This document shows, one piece after another, positions 44,802 through 54,662 of a stretch of 64,000 nt of DNA. Each line of letters begins with the position of its first letter. Positions within the stretch are counted from its first letter, which is position 1. Origin of the DNA: Flavobacteriales bacterium UBA2669 (lineage in GTDB: Bacteria > Bacteroidota > Bacteroidia > Flavobacteriales_E > Vicingaceae); assembly GCA_002359215.1 (NCBI GenBank), contig DEMN01000005.1, positions 62,001 to 126,000 of the forward strand. Reading direction: 5' to 3'. The notes under the pieces were generated by a model, which was not told the DNA's origin, did no database searches, and saw nothing but the letters and a program-made list of their open reading frames with translations. The position numbers and the translations under genes are program-made.

Positions 44802-45947
44802 CTACTCTAAAACAGGCTGTTTAACCCTTAATAATTTGGTAAGTTTTAAAGCGACATCTAAAAAAATAGGTTTTGGATTACCGTTTCTTTCAATGTGGTA
44901 AGCAGCTTCATCAAACAAAGCAATAATATCTAAACAATTAGCACCATGCACAAAAGGAGCAAATTTATCTAAAAACTGAGCTTCTTGAGAAGTTTTTTTG
45001 CCAACAGCATTGCTACCATAATTCATCATTAAACTTTCTCTCACCAAGTGTAAAGCATAATTCAAAAATTGCTTTTGTTTTTCCCTGCCAATCTTTGCCA
45101 TTTCATCTGTCCAATCTATTAAACCGGGAACATTTGCCACAAAAGCAGAACGCATCATCTGAATAAACATTTCTCTAAAATAAGTAGAATTATCCATCTG
45201 ATTTAACAACTGTTTTAACTCATTTACACTTCCATTTGCCATTAGAGCAATATCTTTTGCTTTTTGAGCATCTACCTGATGTTTTTCCATAGCATATTGA
45301 GCTAACTCATTTTCATCTACCGCATTAATTTTTAAGATTTGAACCCTTGAAATAATGGTTGGCAAAAGTTCTTCTACATCAGCAGCAACAAGTAAGAAAA
45401 GTGTTTTTTGCGGAGGTTCTTCCAGTATTTTAAGTAATTTGTTTGCAGAAGCAGCATTCATCTTTTCAGGATACCAAATGATCATGGTTTTATAAGGTGC
45501 TTCATACGTTTTTAGACTAAGGGTTTTTAAAATTTCAGCACTTTCTTTAGAACTTATAAGCAATTGCTTGTTGCCTGTTTCTGCTATTTCTTGCCATTCT
45601 TCCAAACTCATGTAAGGATTTTCTAAAAATGAAGCTCTCCAACTTTCAATAAAATTGTTGCTTACAGGGTCTTTTTTTACTTTCTCGTTGGTGGCTACAG
45701 GAAAAACAAAATGAATATCTGGATGAACCAGTTTACTGACCTTAACACATGATGAACAAGTGCCGCAAGCATCATTTTTCGTTTTATTTAAACAATATAA
45801 ATACTGAACATAAGCCAATGCCATAGCTAAATTACCACTTCCCTCTTTTCCTAAAAAAAGTTGAGCATGACTAATTCTTTCGCTATTAATAATTGTAATT
45901 AATTTTTGCTTAATGGCTTGATGTCCAACTATATCTTTGAATAACAT
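44802..45947 (-). CDS. holB: DNA polymerase III subunit delta'
   Basis: Clamp-loader subunit of the replicative polymerase, 381 aa. It starts LFKDIVGHQAIKQKL, has a degenerate P-loop (FLGKEGSGNLAMALA) as expected for the non-hydrolysing delta' subunit, and four zinc-binding cysteines in CLNKTKNDACGTCSSC (residues about 51-66). KMNAASANKLLKILEEPP and LLPTIISRVQILKI are family hallmarks. Converges with TPR-SpoIIE gene 3 with a gap of 10 nt; divergent from pgk. Confidence 0.95.
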   Translation of the reverse strand: MLFKDIVGHQAIKQKLITIINSERISHAQLFLGKEGSGNLAMALAYVQYLYCLNKTKNDACGTCSSCVKVSKLVHPDIHFVFPVATNEKVKKDPVSNNFIESWRASFLENPYMSLEEWQEIAETGNKQLLISSKESAEILKTLSLKTYEAPYKTMIIWYPEKMNAASANKLLKILEEPPQKTLFLLVAADVEELLPTIISRVQILKINAVDENELAQYAMEKHQVDAQKAKDIALMANGSVNELKQLLNQMDNSTYFREMFIQMMRSAFVANVPGLIDWTDEMAKIGREKQKQFLNYALHLVRESLMMNYGSNAVGKKTSQEAQFLDKFAPFVHGANCLDIIALFDEAAYHIERNGNPKPIFLDVALKLTKLLRVKQPVLE

Positions 45948-45998
45948 GGTAATGCTAATTTATACACTTTAAATATGAGCTAAATTAAGAAGAAATTT

Positions 45999-46006
45999 TA
46001 CCTTTG
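45999..46006 (+). promoter_or_regulatory. Promoter -7 box for pgk
   Basis: TACCTTTG followed by CCGC; exact match to TAnnTTTG. The transcript would start near 46013, after the in-frame TTG at 46004, supporting the ATG at 46073. Confidence 0.6.
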
Positions 46007-46072
46007 CCGCAAATAAATTTTTCGAGTTTACTTAACTTAAAAATTAAACCTTTTAAACATCGACCATTTTTT

Positions 46073-47263
46073 ATGAATACAATTGACAATTTTAATTTTT
46101 CAGGAAAAAAAGCATTAATACGAGTAGATTTTAATGTACCGCTCAACGATAAATTTGAAGTTACTGATGATACCAGAATTTCAGCATCTATTCCTAGCAT
46201 AAAAAAAATATTAAATGATGGCGGAGCTGTAATTTTAATGTCTCACTTAGGAAGACCAAAAGATGGTCCGGAAGATAAATTTTCTTTAAAACACACCGTT
46301 GCTACTTTGGAAAAATTAGTTGGAGCTCCAGTTAAATTTGCAAACGATTGTATAGGAAAAGAAGCTACAGAAAAAGCCGCTCAACTAAAAAGTGGAGAAG
46401 TGTTATTGTTAGAAAACCTTAGATTTTATACTGAAGAAACCAAAGGTGATGTAGCTTTTGCAGAAAAATTGGCTAAATTGGGAGATATTTATGTGAACGA
46501 TGCTTTTGGAACAGCACATAGAGCTCATGCATCAACGGCTATTATTGCTCAGTTCTTTTCTCATAATAAGTATTTTGGTTATTTATTAGCCAAAGAAATT
46601 GAAAGCGTTTCTAAAGTATTAAAAAACAATGTTAAGCCGGTAACAGCTATAGTTGGTGGAGCCAAAGTTTCGAGCAAAATAATTATTATAGAAAATTTAC
46701 TAGATAGTATTGACAACCTAATTATTGGCGGTGGAATGGTCTTCACCTTCATTAAAGCGTTAGGAGGGAATATTGGTAATTCGTTAGTTGAAGATGATTT
46801 TTTAGCCACTGCCAAAGAAATTTTAGAAAAAGCTAAAGCTAAAAATGTGACCGTTTTCTTACCGGAAGATAGTGTTACCTCAACAGCATTTAATAACGAA
46901 AGCGAAGTGAAAATTTTCGACACCAACAATATTCCTTATGGATGGATGGGCTTAGATATTGGTGAAAAAGCCATTGCAGCTTATAGCAACTGTATAAAAA
47001 ATTCTAAAACTATTTTGTGGAATGGACCAATGGGCGTTTTTGAAATGAGCAACTTTGAAAAAGGAACTAAAAATGTTGCAGAGGCTATTGCAGAAGCAAC
47101 TTCAAATGGAGCCTTCTCTTTAGTTGGTGGTGGTGATTCTGTTGCTGCTGTAAACCAATTTAACTTAGCAGAAAAGATGAGTCATGTAAGTACTGGTGGT
47201 GGTGCTATGTTAGAATATTTAGAAGGAAAAACCTTACCGGGAATTGCCGCGATATTGGATTAA
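46073..47263 (+). CDS. pgk: Phosphoglycerate kinase
   Basis: Glycolytic enzyme making ATP from 1,3-bisphosphoglycerate. 396 aa from ATG 46073 (MNTIDNFNFSGKKALIRVDFN); the 23 extra upstream codons would begin inside the promoter box. Signature motifs: KALIRVDFNVPL, LMSHLGRPKDGPE, LLENLRFYTEE, NDAFGTAHRAHAST, ILWNGPMGVFEM and GGGDSVAAV. Length is normal. Its stop overlaps the stop of the convergent lipoprotein gene by 2 nt. Confidence 0.98.
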   Translation: MNTIDNFNFSGKKALIRVDFNVPLNDKFEVTDDTRISASIPSIKKILNDGGAVILMSHLGRPKDGPEDKFSLKHTVATLEKLVGAPVKFANDCIGKEATEKAAQLKSGEVLLLENLRFYTEETKGDVAFAEKLAKLGDIYVNDAFGTAHRAHASTAIIAQFFSHNKYFGYLLAKEIESVSKVLKNNVKPVTAIVGGAKVSSKIIIIENLLDSIDNLIIGGGMVFTFIKALGGNIGNSLVEDDFLATAKEILEKAKAKNVTVFLPEDSVTSTAFNNESEVKIFDTNNIPYGWMGLDIGEKAIAAYSNCIKNSKTILWNGPMGVFEMSNFEKGTKNVAEAIAEATSNGAFSLVGGGDSVAAVNQFNLAEKMSHVSTGGGAMLEYLEGKTLPGIAAILD

Positions 47264-47823
47264 AAACCCGATTTCTTTAAATATACTTTGATTTTTTCAT
47301 GTTCAGGAGAATTTTTTCTATAAAACTCTAGCGACTTGTCGAACATTTTTTCTTCGGTGATATTTTCTGTGAAAAAATTGGTCAATTCTTGTTGAGTAAT
47401 AGAATCGGATGTTAATTTTTCGGTAGCTAATTTTTCATCAACATACTGAAAATTAAATACATTTTTACTCTCCCAATTCACTTTCCCGAATATAAATCCA
47501 ATATCTTTATTTTCAATATTATAAACAACAACATCTTTAATTTTTGTGCCGAAAACTCTATACGCATTAGCTTCTTTCACTCTGCCCGATGCATCAAACT
47601 TTTTACTTCTAACATCCATCACTTTTGTATTTAATTTACTGATAGTCAATTCATCTCTATCCCCATTTTCATGAAAAGCTACCCACTCGCCCAATAAATT
47701 TTTTTCAAACTTTTCAGCATTCTCATAATCAGTAAGTCCCACCTCAGATTGATACGGACAACCAACAATAACAAAGGCAAGAAATACCGTCAACACATAA
47801 AACTTAAATCTATTAAAAATCAT
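47260..47823 (-). CDS. Predicted lipoprotein of unknown function
   Basis: 187 aa with start at the ATG giving MIFNRFKFYVLTVFLAF and lipobox VIVGC; the frame extends 16 codons upstream with other Met codons. The mature part (LLGEWVAFHENGDRDELTISKLNTK, VFNFQYVDEKLATEKLTSDSI) looks beta-rich, with no family recognised. It converges with pgk, the stops overlapping by 2 nt, so neither gene has its own terminator in between. Confidence 0.72.
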   Translation of the reverse strand: MIFNRFKFYVLTVFLAFVIVGCPYQSEVGLTDYENAEKFEKNLLGEWVAFHENGDRDELTISKLNTKVMDVRSKKFDASGRVKEANAYRVFGTKIKDVVVYNIENKDIGFIFGKVNWESKNVFNFQYVDEKLATEKLTSDSITQQELTNFFTENITEEKMFDKSLEFYRKNSPEHEKIKVYLKKSGF

Positions 47824-47934
47824 AATTAACATTTTGATAAGTAATTTGTTAGCAAGCAAAATTAACACCATAAATATAAATAATATAATCTAAACTAAAA
47901 AATTGTATTTTCGCAACAAAGCAATAGTATTTAT

Positions 47935-47942
47935 TATCTTTG
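47935..47942 (+). promoter_or_regulatory. Promoter -7 box for the acyltransferase gene
   Basis: TATCTTTG followed by TCG, 28 nt before the TTG start at 47971; exact match to TAnnTTTG. Confidence 0.55.
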
Positions 47943-47970
47943 TCGTTCTTACATAGAAAATATATTTATT

Positions 47971-49137
47971 TTGAATTTCGACAACATAAGAGCTTACAAA
48001 GATGACGAGTATCAATCTGTTATTAAAAAATTAATAGAGATTGATATTTTAATGGAAGCTATTCATTTCTACTTACCGGAAATGACTATAGAACAAATAA
48101 AAGAAAAACTGTTATCTTTTACTACTATACAAGATTTCCAAAGCGATATGGTTTGTTTGGTGATAGACAGAATTGTAAATCATTCTTCTGACGGAATTAC
48201 CTTTAAAGGAATTGAAGAGCTTAATCCCAACATTTCTAACTTATTAATTTCTAACCATAGAGATATTGTACTTGATTCTGCACTAATTAATTACGCCCTT
48301 AACTTTAAGAAAAAAAATACCAGCGAAATTGCTATAGGCAGCAACTTGCTTTCCCTTCCTTGGGTAAAAGATTTAGTAAGGTTAAATAAATCTTTTATTG
48401 TTAGAAGAAATGTTCCTAAACAAGAAGTAATTGAAGCCTCTAAGACGTTGTCGGCTTATATTAACTACACCTTAAAAGAGAAAAAACAAGACATTTGGAT
48501 TGCTCAAAGAGAAGGAAGAGCTAAAGATGGTTTTGACAAAACTACTCCCGGCTTACTAAAAATGTTTGGTATGTGCAGCGATGATGATTTGCTTACTCAT
48601 CTTATTAGTTTAAACATTACTCCTGTAGCTATTTCTTACGAATACGATCCTTGCGATTACCTAAAAATTCCGGAATTGCTTAAGAAATATAATGGAGAAG
48701 AATATATAAAAGCACCAAATGAAGATAATCAGCATATGGTTTTAGGGATGAAAGGCTACAAGGGCAATATTCACATTCATTTTGGAGAACCTATAAATAA
48801 TGATATTCTTAAGTTTAAAGAGATAAAAAACAAAAACGAATTGCTAAAATTAATTGCCGAAGTAATTGATGAAAAAATTTACCAGTATTACCATCTTTTT
48901 CCTACCAATTATATTGCCTACGACTTGTTAAATAACAAAAATGAGTTTGAAAACAACTATACTAAAGCCGACAAAGAAAAATTTGAAGCTTACATAAAAA
49001 AACGATTAGAAAATTTTAAAGAAAATGAGTTGACAAAAGAAATTTTCCTAAAAATGTATGCTAATCCGGTAATGAACAAACTAAGGGTTCAAAATTTGAA
49101 ATTTGAGACTCAAAATTCAAATAATAGTAAAATATAA
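47971..49137 (+). CDS. Glycerol-3-phosphate/1-acyl-glycerol acyltransferase family protein
   Basis: 388 aa from TTG (MNFDNIRAYKDDEYQSV). Likely acyl transfer in phospholipid synthesis. The acyltransferase block is LLISNHRDIVLDSALINYAL, then FIVRRNV, IAQREGRAKDG and ITPVAISYEYDP. The Asp after the catalytic His lies one position further than in the usual HX4D motif (His-Arg-Asp-Ile-Val-Leu-Asp), a form I associate with this Bacteroidota subfamily. A long helical C-terminal part follows. 18 nt upstream of the dehydrogenase gene. Confidence 0.78.
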   Translation: MNFDNIRAYKDDEYQSVIKKLIEIDILMEAIHFYLPEMTIEQIKEKLLSFTTIQDFQSDMVCLVIDRIVNHSSDGITFKGIEELNPNISNLLISNHRDIVLDSALINYALNFKKKNTSEIAIGSNLLSLPWVKDLVRLNKSFIVRRNVPKQEVIEASKTLSAYINYTLKEKKQDIWIAQREGRAKDGFDKTTPGLLKMFGMCSDDDLLTHLISLNITPVAISYEYDPCDYLKIPELLKKYNGEEYIKAPNEDNQHMVLGMKGYKGNIHIHFGEPINNDILKFKEIKNKNELLKLIAEVIDEKIYQYYHLFPTNYIAYDLLNNKNEFENNYTKADKEKFEAYIKKRLENFKENELTKEIFLKMYANPVMNKLRVQNLKFETQNSNNSKI

Positions 49138-49155
49138 ATTTTTAAAATATACACT

Positions 49156-50043
49156 ATGAAAAACATTGCAGTAATAGGAGCAGGAACAATGGGAAACGGA
49201 ATTGCCCACACTTTTGCTCAATCAGGATTTAATGTAAACTTAATTGATATTTCACAAGCTTCTCTAGATAGGGCTATCGCAACTATTTCTAAAAATTTAG
49301 ATAGAATGGTGGCAAAAGAAAAAATTACTGAAAGCGATAAAAATACCACCCTTGGTAATATTACCACATTTACAGATATGGACAAAGGTGTTGCTAATGT
49401 TGATTTAGTAGTTGAAGCAGCTACAGAAAATGTAGATTTAAAATTGAATATTTTTAAATCGTTGGATGCCGCCACTAAGCCAGAAGTTATTTTAGCATCC
49501 AACACTTCATCCATTTCTATTACTAAAATTGCTGCGGCAACTTCTCGTCCGGATAAAGTAATTGGCATGCACTTTATGAATCCTGTTCCAATTATGAAAT
49601 TAGTAGAAATTATCAGAGGTTATTCTACTTCTAATGAAGTAACTAACAACATTATGGAGCTTTCTAAAAAATTAGGAAAAGTGCCTGTAGAAGTTAATGA
49701 TTACCCGGGTTTTGTGGCAAACAGAATTTTAATGCCAATGATTAATGAAGCCATCATTACCTTGCATGAAGGTGTTGCCGGAGTAGAAGAAATTGATACC
49801 GTGATGAAATTAGGTATGGCGCATCCTATGGGACCACTTCAGTTGGCAGATTTTATTGGTTTAGATGTTTGTTTATCTATCCTAAATGTACTTTATGAAG
49901 GCTTTGGAAATCCAAAATATGCTCCTTGTCCATTATTAGTAAACATGGTTACAGCCGGAAAATTAGGTATAAAATCTGGCGAAGGATTCTATTCTTGGAC
50001 GCACGGAACAAAAGATTTAATTGTGTCTCCACAATTTAAATAA
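49156..50043 (+). CDS. 3-hydroxyacyl-CoA dehydrogenase (3-hydroxybutyryl-CoA type)
   Basis: 295-aa NAD-dependent enzyme of fatty-acid or butyrate metabolism. The N-terminal Rossmann motif GAGTMGNGIAHTFAQSG, the active-site stretch GMHFMNPVPIMKLVEIIRG (His of the His-Glu pair), NDYPGFVANRILMPMINEA and the C-terminal GKLGIKSGEGFY give the single-domain, Hbd/PaaH-like form. Length is normal for that form. Role in the surrounding envelope and lipid genes is unclear. Confidence 0.93.
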   Translation: MKNIAVIGAGTMGNGIAHTFAQSGFNVNLIDISQASLDRAIATISKNLDRMVAKEKITESDKNTTLGNITTFTDMDKGVANVDLVVEAATENVDLKLNIFKSLDAATKPEVILASNTSSISITKIAAATSRPDKVIGMHFMNPVPIMKLVEIIRGYSTSNEVTNNIMELSKKLGKVPVEVNDYPGFVANRILMPMINEAIITLHEGVAGVEEIDTVMKLGMAHPMGPLQLADFIGLDVCLSILNVLYEGFGNPKYAPCPLLVNMVTAGKLGIKSGEGFYSWTHGTKDLIVSPQFK

Positions 50044-50105
50044 TTGATATTATAAATAAATGATTGGAAATTTGGAATTAACTTTCTAAATTTCCATTCT
50101 TTTTA

Positions 50106-51605
50106 ATGTCTTGGCAACAAAAACTGCCTAAAATGAAAAAGTCGCACAAATTCATATTGTTTTCGTTTATCGGTCCGCTGGTAATGACTTTTTTTATTGC
50201 TGTTTTTGTATTAGTAATGCAATTTATTTGGCTCTACATTGATGAAATGTTGGGCAAAGGTTTAGAGTGGTATGTGCTTGCCGAACTATTTTTTTACGCT
50301 ACCGCCAATGTTGTTCCTATGGCAATGCCACTAGCAATTTTGCTTGCCTCCATTATGACTTTTGGGAATTTGGGCGAACATTTTGAATTAGTAGCGTTTA
50401 AATCTGCAGGAATATCTCTCCAAAAAGTAATGAAACCACTTATTGTTTTTGTGTTTTTTATTAGCATTGGAGCTTTTTATTTTGCTAATAATGTTATTCC
50501 CGTTGCCAACCTAAAATTTTATTCCTTGTTGCATGATATTAGAAGTCAGAAGCCAGCAATTAATATTCAACCCAATGTTTTTTATAATGAAATTGACGGA
50601 TATACCATTAGGGTAAAAGATAAAATTCCTTTAGAAGATGGTAGAGAAATGCTTAAAGATGTAATGATTTATAACCATGCCAACAATAATGGCAACCGTC
50701 AAGTTACTGTTGCCGATTCAGGTATTATGAACCTATCAAAAGATAAAGCATATTTTACTATTAAACTTTATCATGGTGTAGATTATCAGGAAAAACAAGA
50801 AGACAGAAGTAACAATAGAAATTTTCCTTTAACTAGATTTTATTTTGAAGAAAATGAATTTCAGTTTGATATAAGTGGTTTTCAGTTTAAACGTAGTGAT
50901 GAAGAAGCTTTTAAACATGATTATCGTTTGCTCAACCTCAAACAATTAATGTATAGAACAGACTCACTGCATAAGTTTACACGAGAAGAAGCCGATTTTT
51001 TAAATCAAAATGTGCATTATGCCTATTTATTTAATGATAGCGTTATCGACAAAAAAAATGATGCTTTTCTAACACCTATTCAAAACATAAAAAATCACGA
51101 TTCTATTCCTCATAAAGAAGTTAACCTAAAAGAATTTAACAAACAACAAATTAGTCAGGTTTTTGGTATTGCTATAAATAATGCTCGTACACAAAAAGGT
51201 AGAGCAGCAGCAGCTAAAATAGAAATGAACGTATTAAAAGAAACACTTGCTAGGGTTAAAATTGAATGGCACAGAAAATTTACTTTTTCTATAGCTTGTT
51301 TAATTATGTTTTTTATAGGAGCTCCATTGGGTGCCATTGTTAGAAAAGGAGGACTAGGAATGCCCGTGGTAATTTCCATCATTTTCTTTTTAATTTACTA
51401 TATCATCTCTATTACTGGAGAAAAAATGGCGAAAGAACTAATTATTTCGCCTTGGTTTGGCATGTGGATTTCAACATTTGTATTGTTTCCATTAGGTTAT
51501 TTCTTTACTTACAAAGCCACCACAGATTCTGCTTTGTTTAATATTGATGCTTATAGAGGGTTTATGAAAAATATCTTTAAACGAAAGAAAAAAGAGTTTA
51601 GTTAA
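50106..51605 (+). CDS. LptF/LptG family permease
   Basis: 499-aa inner-membrane subunit of the lipopolysaccharide transporter (YjgP/YjgQ family). Membrane helices lie near residues 18-40 and 60-80 (AMPLAILLASIMTFGNLGEHFELVAFKSAG is the family signature), 100-125, and three near the end (390-480), with a large periplasmic beta domain in between (about 130-330). The periplasmic region is longer than in E. coli LptF/G. Only one permease gene is here. Its TAA stop overlaps the next ATG by 1 nt. Confidence 0.9.
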   Translation: MSWQQKLPKMKKSHKFILFSFIGPLVMTFFIAVFVLVMQFIWLYIDEMLGKGLEWYVLAELFFYATANVVPMAMPLAILLASIMTFGNLGEHFELVAFKSAGISLQKVMKPLIVFVFFISIGAFYFANNVIPVANLKFYSLLHDIRSQKPAINIQPNVFYNEIDGYTIRVKDKIPLEDGREMLKDVMIYNHANNNGNRQVTVADSGIMNLSKDKAYFTIKLYHGVDYQEKQEDRSNNRNFPLTRFYFEENEFQFDISGFQFKRSDEEAFKHDYRLLNLKQLMYRTDSLHKFTREEADFLNQNVHYAYLFNDSVIDKKNDAFLTPIQNIKNHDSIPHKEVNLKEFNKQQISQVFGIAINNARTQKGRAAAAKIEMNVLKETLARVKIEWHRKFTFSIACLIMFFIGAPLGAIVRKGGLGMPVVISIIFFLIYYIISITGEKMAKELIISPWFGMWISTFVLFPLGYFFTYKATTDSALFNIDAYRGFMKNIFKRKKKEFS

Positions 51606-52294
51606 TGAGGTATCTATTTTTCATATTATTGCTAAACTTCACTTTTATCACAAAAGGACAAGAGGTTATTGATTCTTCGGAAACGGTAATGTTGGAGGTG
51701 CAAATATTTAATGAAGCAACTTTAAATCCTTTAAATGAGGCTGAAATATCAATAATTGGAACTGATGGAAGTAAAAGAATTTTTTTTACTGATAGCATTG
51801 GCATTGCTTATACACCTCTAAATACTCAAGTAACTTATTCTTATACTATAAACAAAAAAGATTTCTCAAATAAAACTGATACAATTTCAATTATTGGCAA
51901 TGGTATCCGAAACAGTTACCTTAGAAAATATTATCTCACTGAAGCATTTATTTGTTTTATTGAACTACCGAAGTTACTTTTTCATAATAATACAACAAAT
52001 TTGATAGCACTACCAAATGAAAATGACTCATTTTCTCTCATGGTTAGCATAATGAATGAAAACCCAACTTTAGTTGTTGAATGTATAGCATATCAATCAA
52101 AAAAAGAATTAGCTAACCTATCAAAAAAAAGAGCAGAAAAAATAATAAACGAATTAGTTGCCCAAGGAATAGAAAAAGACAGGTTGGTTTTTAAAGATGG
52201 CGGTATTGGAGAAAATGAAAAAGAAGAAGACAACAGATATGTTATTTTTAGAATTATCAAAACAGACTATGTTTCAAAAGAAGAAAATAAATGA
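51605..52294 (+). CDS. Small exported protein with OmpA-like C-terminus
   Basis: 229 aa. Signal peptide (LFFILLLNFTFITKG), then a beta domain like the carboxypeptidase regulatory fold (VQIFNEATLNPLNEAEISIIG), then a C-terminal region resembling an OmpA domain (NPTLVVECIAYQSKKELANLSKKRAEKIINELVAQGIEKDRLVF) with the peptidoglycan-binding Asp/Arg pattern only partly kept. Starts on the last base of the LptF/G stop and overlaps the next gene by 4 nt, so translation is coupled. Confidence 0.72.
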   Translation: MRYLFFILLLNFTFITKGQEVIDSSETVMLEVQIFNEATLNPLNEAEISIIGTDGSKRIFFTDSIGIAYTPLNTQVTYSYTINKKDFSNKTDTISIIGNGIRNSYLRKYYLTEAFICFIELPKLLFHNNTTNLIALPNENDSFSLMVSIMNENPTLVVECIAYQSKKELANLSKKRAEKIINELVAQGIEKDRLVFKDGGIGENEKEEDNRYVIFRIIKTDYVSKEENK

Positions 52295-53484
52295 AAATCC
52301 TTCAAATATGTCATAAACCTCCACTCCCTGCTCTTGATGGCGGATGCAAGGCTATGCATGCTTTAACAGAAGGGTTTTTAGCTAACAATATTTCCGTTAA
52401 AATCTTAACCATTGCCACACAAAAACACCCTTATCAACCCGAACTTTTTCCAACAGCTTATCTAGAGCAAACCAACATAGAACACGCTTTTATAGATACT
52501 GCTATTAAGAAAAAATCAGCTTTAGCTAATCTGTTCAGTAACAAATCCTACAATATCAGTCGTTTTTACAATAAAAATTTTGAAGAGTTGATAACTGCAA
52601 CACTTCAAAAAGAAAAATTTGATATCATTTTATTAGAAAGCCTTTATACCACACCTTATATTGCTGCTATTCGCAAAAGTAGCAATACCAAAATTATTTA
52701 TCGTTCGCACAATATTGAGTTTGAAATTTGGCAGCGAACAGGCAATCAGGAAAACAATGCCATCAAAAAAAAGTACTTGCATTTTTTAGCCAAACGCCTC
52801 AAAAAATACGAACAATCCATTCTCAATTTAGTAGATGGAATTGCCGCCATTACTAAGAAAGATGAAGAGCAATTAATAGCATTAGGTTGCAAAAAAGCAA
52901 TAACAACTATACCTTTTGGCATCAATCTTCATGATTATCAGCTAAAAGAAATTCTACAAGAAAAAAAACTTTTTCATATTGGAAGTATGGATTGGATGCC
53001 TAATCAAGAAGCCATAAAATGGTTTTTGAATGAAGTTTGGTCGGCAATTATTGCCAAAGAACCAACCGCTACATTTCATATTGCTGGGAAAAACATGTCC
53101 GAAGATATTATCAACTTAGCCGCATCAACAAAAGGAGTTGTTAATGAAGGGGAAGTGGAGAATGCCAATGATTTTATCAATAAAAATAACATTATGGTTG
53201 TTCCTTTGTTTTCTGGAAGCGGTATGCGAATAAAAATTATTGAAGCAATGGCAATGGGGAAATTGGTGATTGGAACATCCGTTGCATTTGAAGGAATTGC
53301 TGTGCAGCATAATAAAAATGGCATTATTTCTAATACTGCCAACGAATTTAAAGAAGCCATTTTAATGTGTTTACAACACCCTGAAGTTGTCACTAGCATC
53401 GGACAAAAAGCAAGAAAAACGATTGAAGAACAGTATAATAATACCGTTATTGTAAAGCAATTAATTAATTTTATAGCCGAATAA
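52291..53484 (+). CDS. Glycosyltransferase (GT4-like), first of two
   Basis: 397 aa, GT-B fold. N-terminal LQICHKPPLPALDGGCKAM (acceptor side), then the C-terminal donor domain with GSMDWMPNQEAIKWFLNEVW and FSGSGMRIKIIEAMAMGKLVIGTS, the EX7E-like region of GT4 enzymes. Builds a glycan of unknown type, probably LPS or another surface glycan given the LptF/G neighbour. Overlaps the previous gene by 4 nt (ATGA) and the next by 1 nt. Confidence 0.88.
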   Translation: MKILQICHKPPLPALDGGCKAMHALTEGFLANNISVKILTIATQKHPYQPELFPTAYLEQTNIEHAFIDTAIKKKSALANLFSNKSYNISRFYNKNFEELITATLQKEKFDIILLESLYTTPYIAAIRKSSNTKIIYRSHNIEFEIWQRTGNQENNAIKKKYLHFLAKRLKKYEQSILNLVDGIAAITKKDEEQLIALGCKKAITTIPFGINLHDYQLKEILQEKKLFHIGSMDWMPNQEAIKWFLNEVWSAIIAKEPTATFHIAGKNMSEDIINLAASTKGVVNEGEVENANDFINKNNIMVVPLFSGSGMRIKIIEAMAMGKLVIGTSVAFEGIAVQHNKNGIISNTANEFKEAILMCLQHPEVVTSIGQKARKTIEEQYNNTVIVKQLINFIAE

Positions 53485-54662
53485 TGAAACTATTTGTACT
53501 ACTTTCTCGCTTTCCATATCCTCTAGAAAAAGGAGATAAGCTGCGTGCTTTTCATCAAATAAAAGAATTATCCAAACACCACGAAATAACTTTATGTGCT
53601 TTATCCGATCAAAAAGTGGAGCAAGCATCTATAGATAAATTACAGGAATATTGTAAGTCAATTCATGTCATCAGACTTCCTAAATGGAAGATTTATTGGA
53701 ACTTATTTTGGCAATTGTTATTTACCGACAAATCCTTACAAGTAGTTTATTTTTACAACAAATCGGCTCAAAAAAAGATACTAAAACTTATTCAGGAACA
53801 TCAGCCAGACCATATTTATTGTCAGTTAATTCGAGTTGCCGAATACATTAAAAATATTCCCATTCCAAAAACGTTAGATTATATGGATGCCTTGGCTCGT
53901 GGAATGGAAAGAAGAATAGCACAATCACCTTTTTACATTAAATGGTTTTTAACTACCGAAACTATTAGATTAAAACGTTACGAGCACCAAATTTTTGACG
54001 CTTTTGACAATCTTACAATAATTTCTGAACAAGATAAAAACTTAATTGTACACATAAAAAACGATACCATTCAAATAATTCCTAATGGTGTAGATTATGA
54101 AATGTTTAAGTTTCAAGAAAATTCCGAAAAAAAATACGACCTCATATTTACAGGAAACATGGCGTATCCACCCAATATTGATAGCGTAATTTATTTGGTA
54201 AATGAAGTCATGCCATTAGTTTGGAAAAAATATCCTGATGTAAAATTAGTAATTGCCGGTGCTGAACCCGATAAAAAGGTATTACAATTAGCTTCTAAAA
54301 ATGTTGAAATAACAGGTTGGGTAAAAGATATTACCACTTATTATACAGCAGCTAAAATATTTATAGCTCCAATGCAAATTGGTACAGGCTTACAAAATAA
54401 ATTATTAGAAGCTATGGCTATGAAACTGCCTTGTGTAACTTCTCAACTGGCGAATAATGCTTTAGGGGCTGAACATCAAAACTCCATATTAATTGGCAAT
54501 CAGCCTGAAGAATATTACGAACATATTATATCTTTGTTGGAAAATAAAACTTTATATAATAACATTGCAACATCAGGATATGATTTTGTGAAAAAGAATT
54601 ACACTTGGGAAGGTACAACTCAAAAACTGAATGAATTGATTATAAATACTAAAAAACAATGA
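53484..54662 (+). CDS. Glycosyltransferase (GT4-like), second of two
   Basis: 392 aa. N-terminal FVLLSRFPYPLEKGDKLRAFHQI and C-terminal GNMAYPPNIDSVIYLVNEVMPLVWKKYP and QIGTGLQNKLLEAMAMKLPCVTS are typical of the family related to sugar transferases of the exosortase-type set (TIGR03087-like). Similar in design to the preceding gene but clearly diverged. Overlaps its neighbours by 1 and 4 nt. Confidence 0.87.
   Translation: MKLFVLLSRFPYPLEKGDKLRAFHQIKELSKHHEITLCALSDQKVEQASIDKLQEYCKSIHVIRLPKWKIYWNLFWQLLFTDKSLQVVYFYNKSAQKKILKLIQEHQPDHIYCQLIRVAEYIKNIPIPKTLDYMDALARGMERRIAQSPFYIKWFLTTETIRLKRYEHQIFDAFDNLTIISEQDKNLIVHIKNDTIQIIPNGVDYEMFKFQENSEKKYDLIFTGNMAYPPNIDSVIYLVNEVMPLVWKKYPDVKLVIAGAEPDKKVLQLASKNVEITGWVKDITTYYTAAKIFIAPMQIGTGLQNKLLEAMAMKLPCVTSQLANNALGAEHQNSILIGNQPEEYYEHIISLLENKTLYNNIATSGYDFVKKNYTWEGTTQKLNELIINTKKQ

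Noticed and set aside
53076..53399. 107-aa minus-strand ORF in the first glycosyltransferase
   Set aside because: Shadow frame of the GT donor domain.
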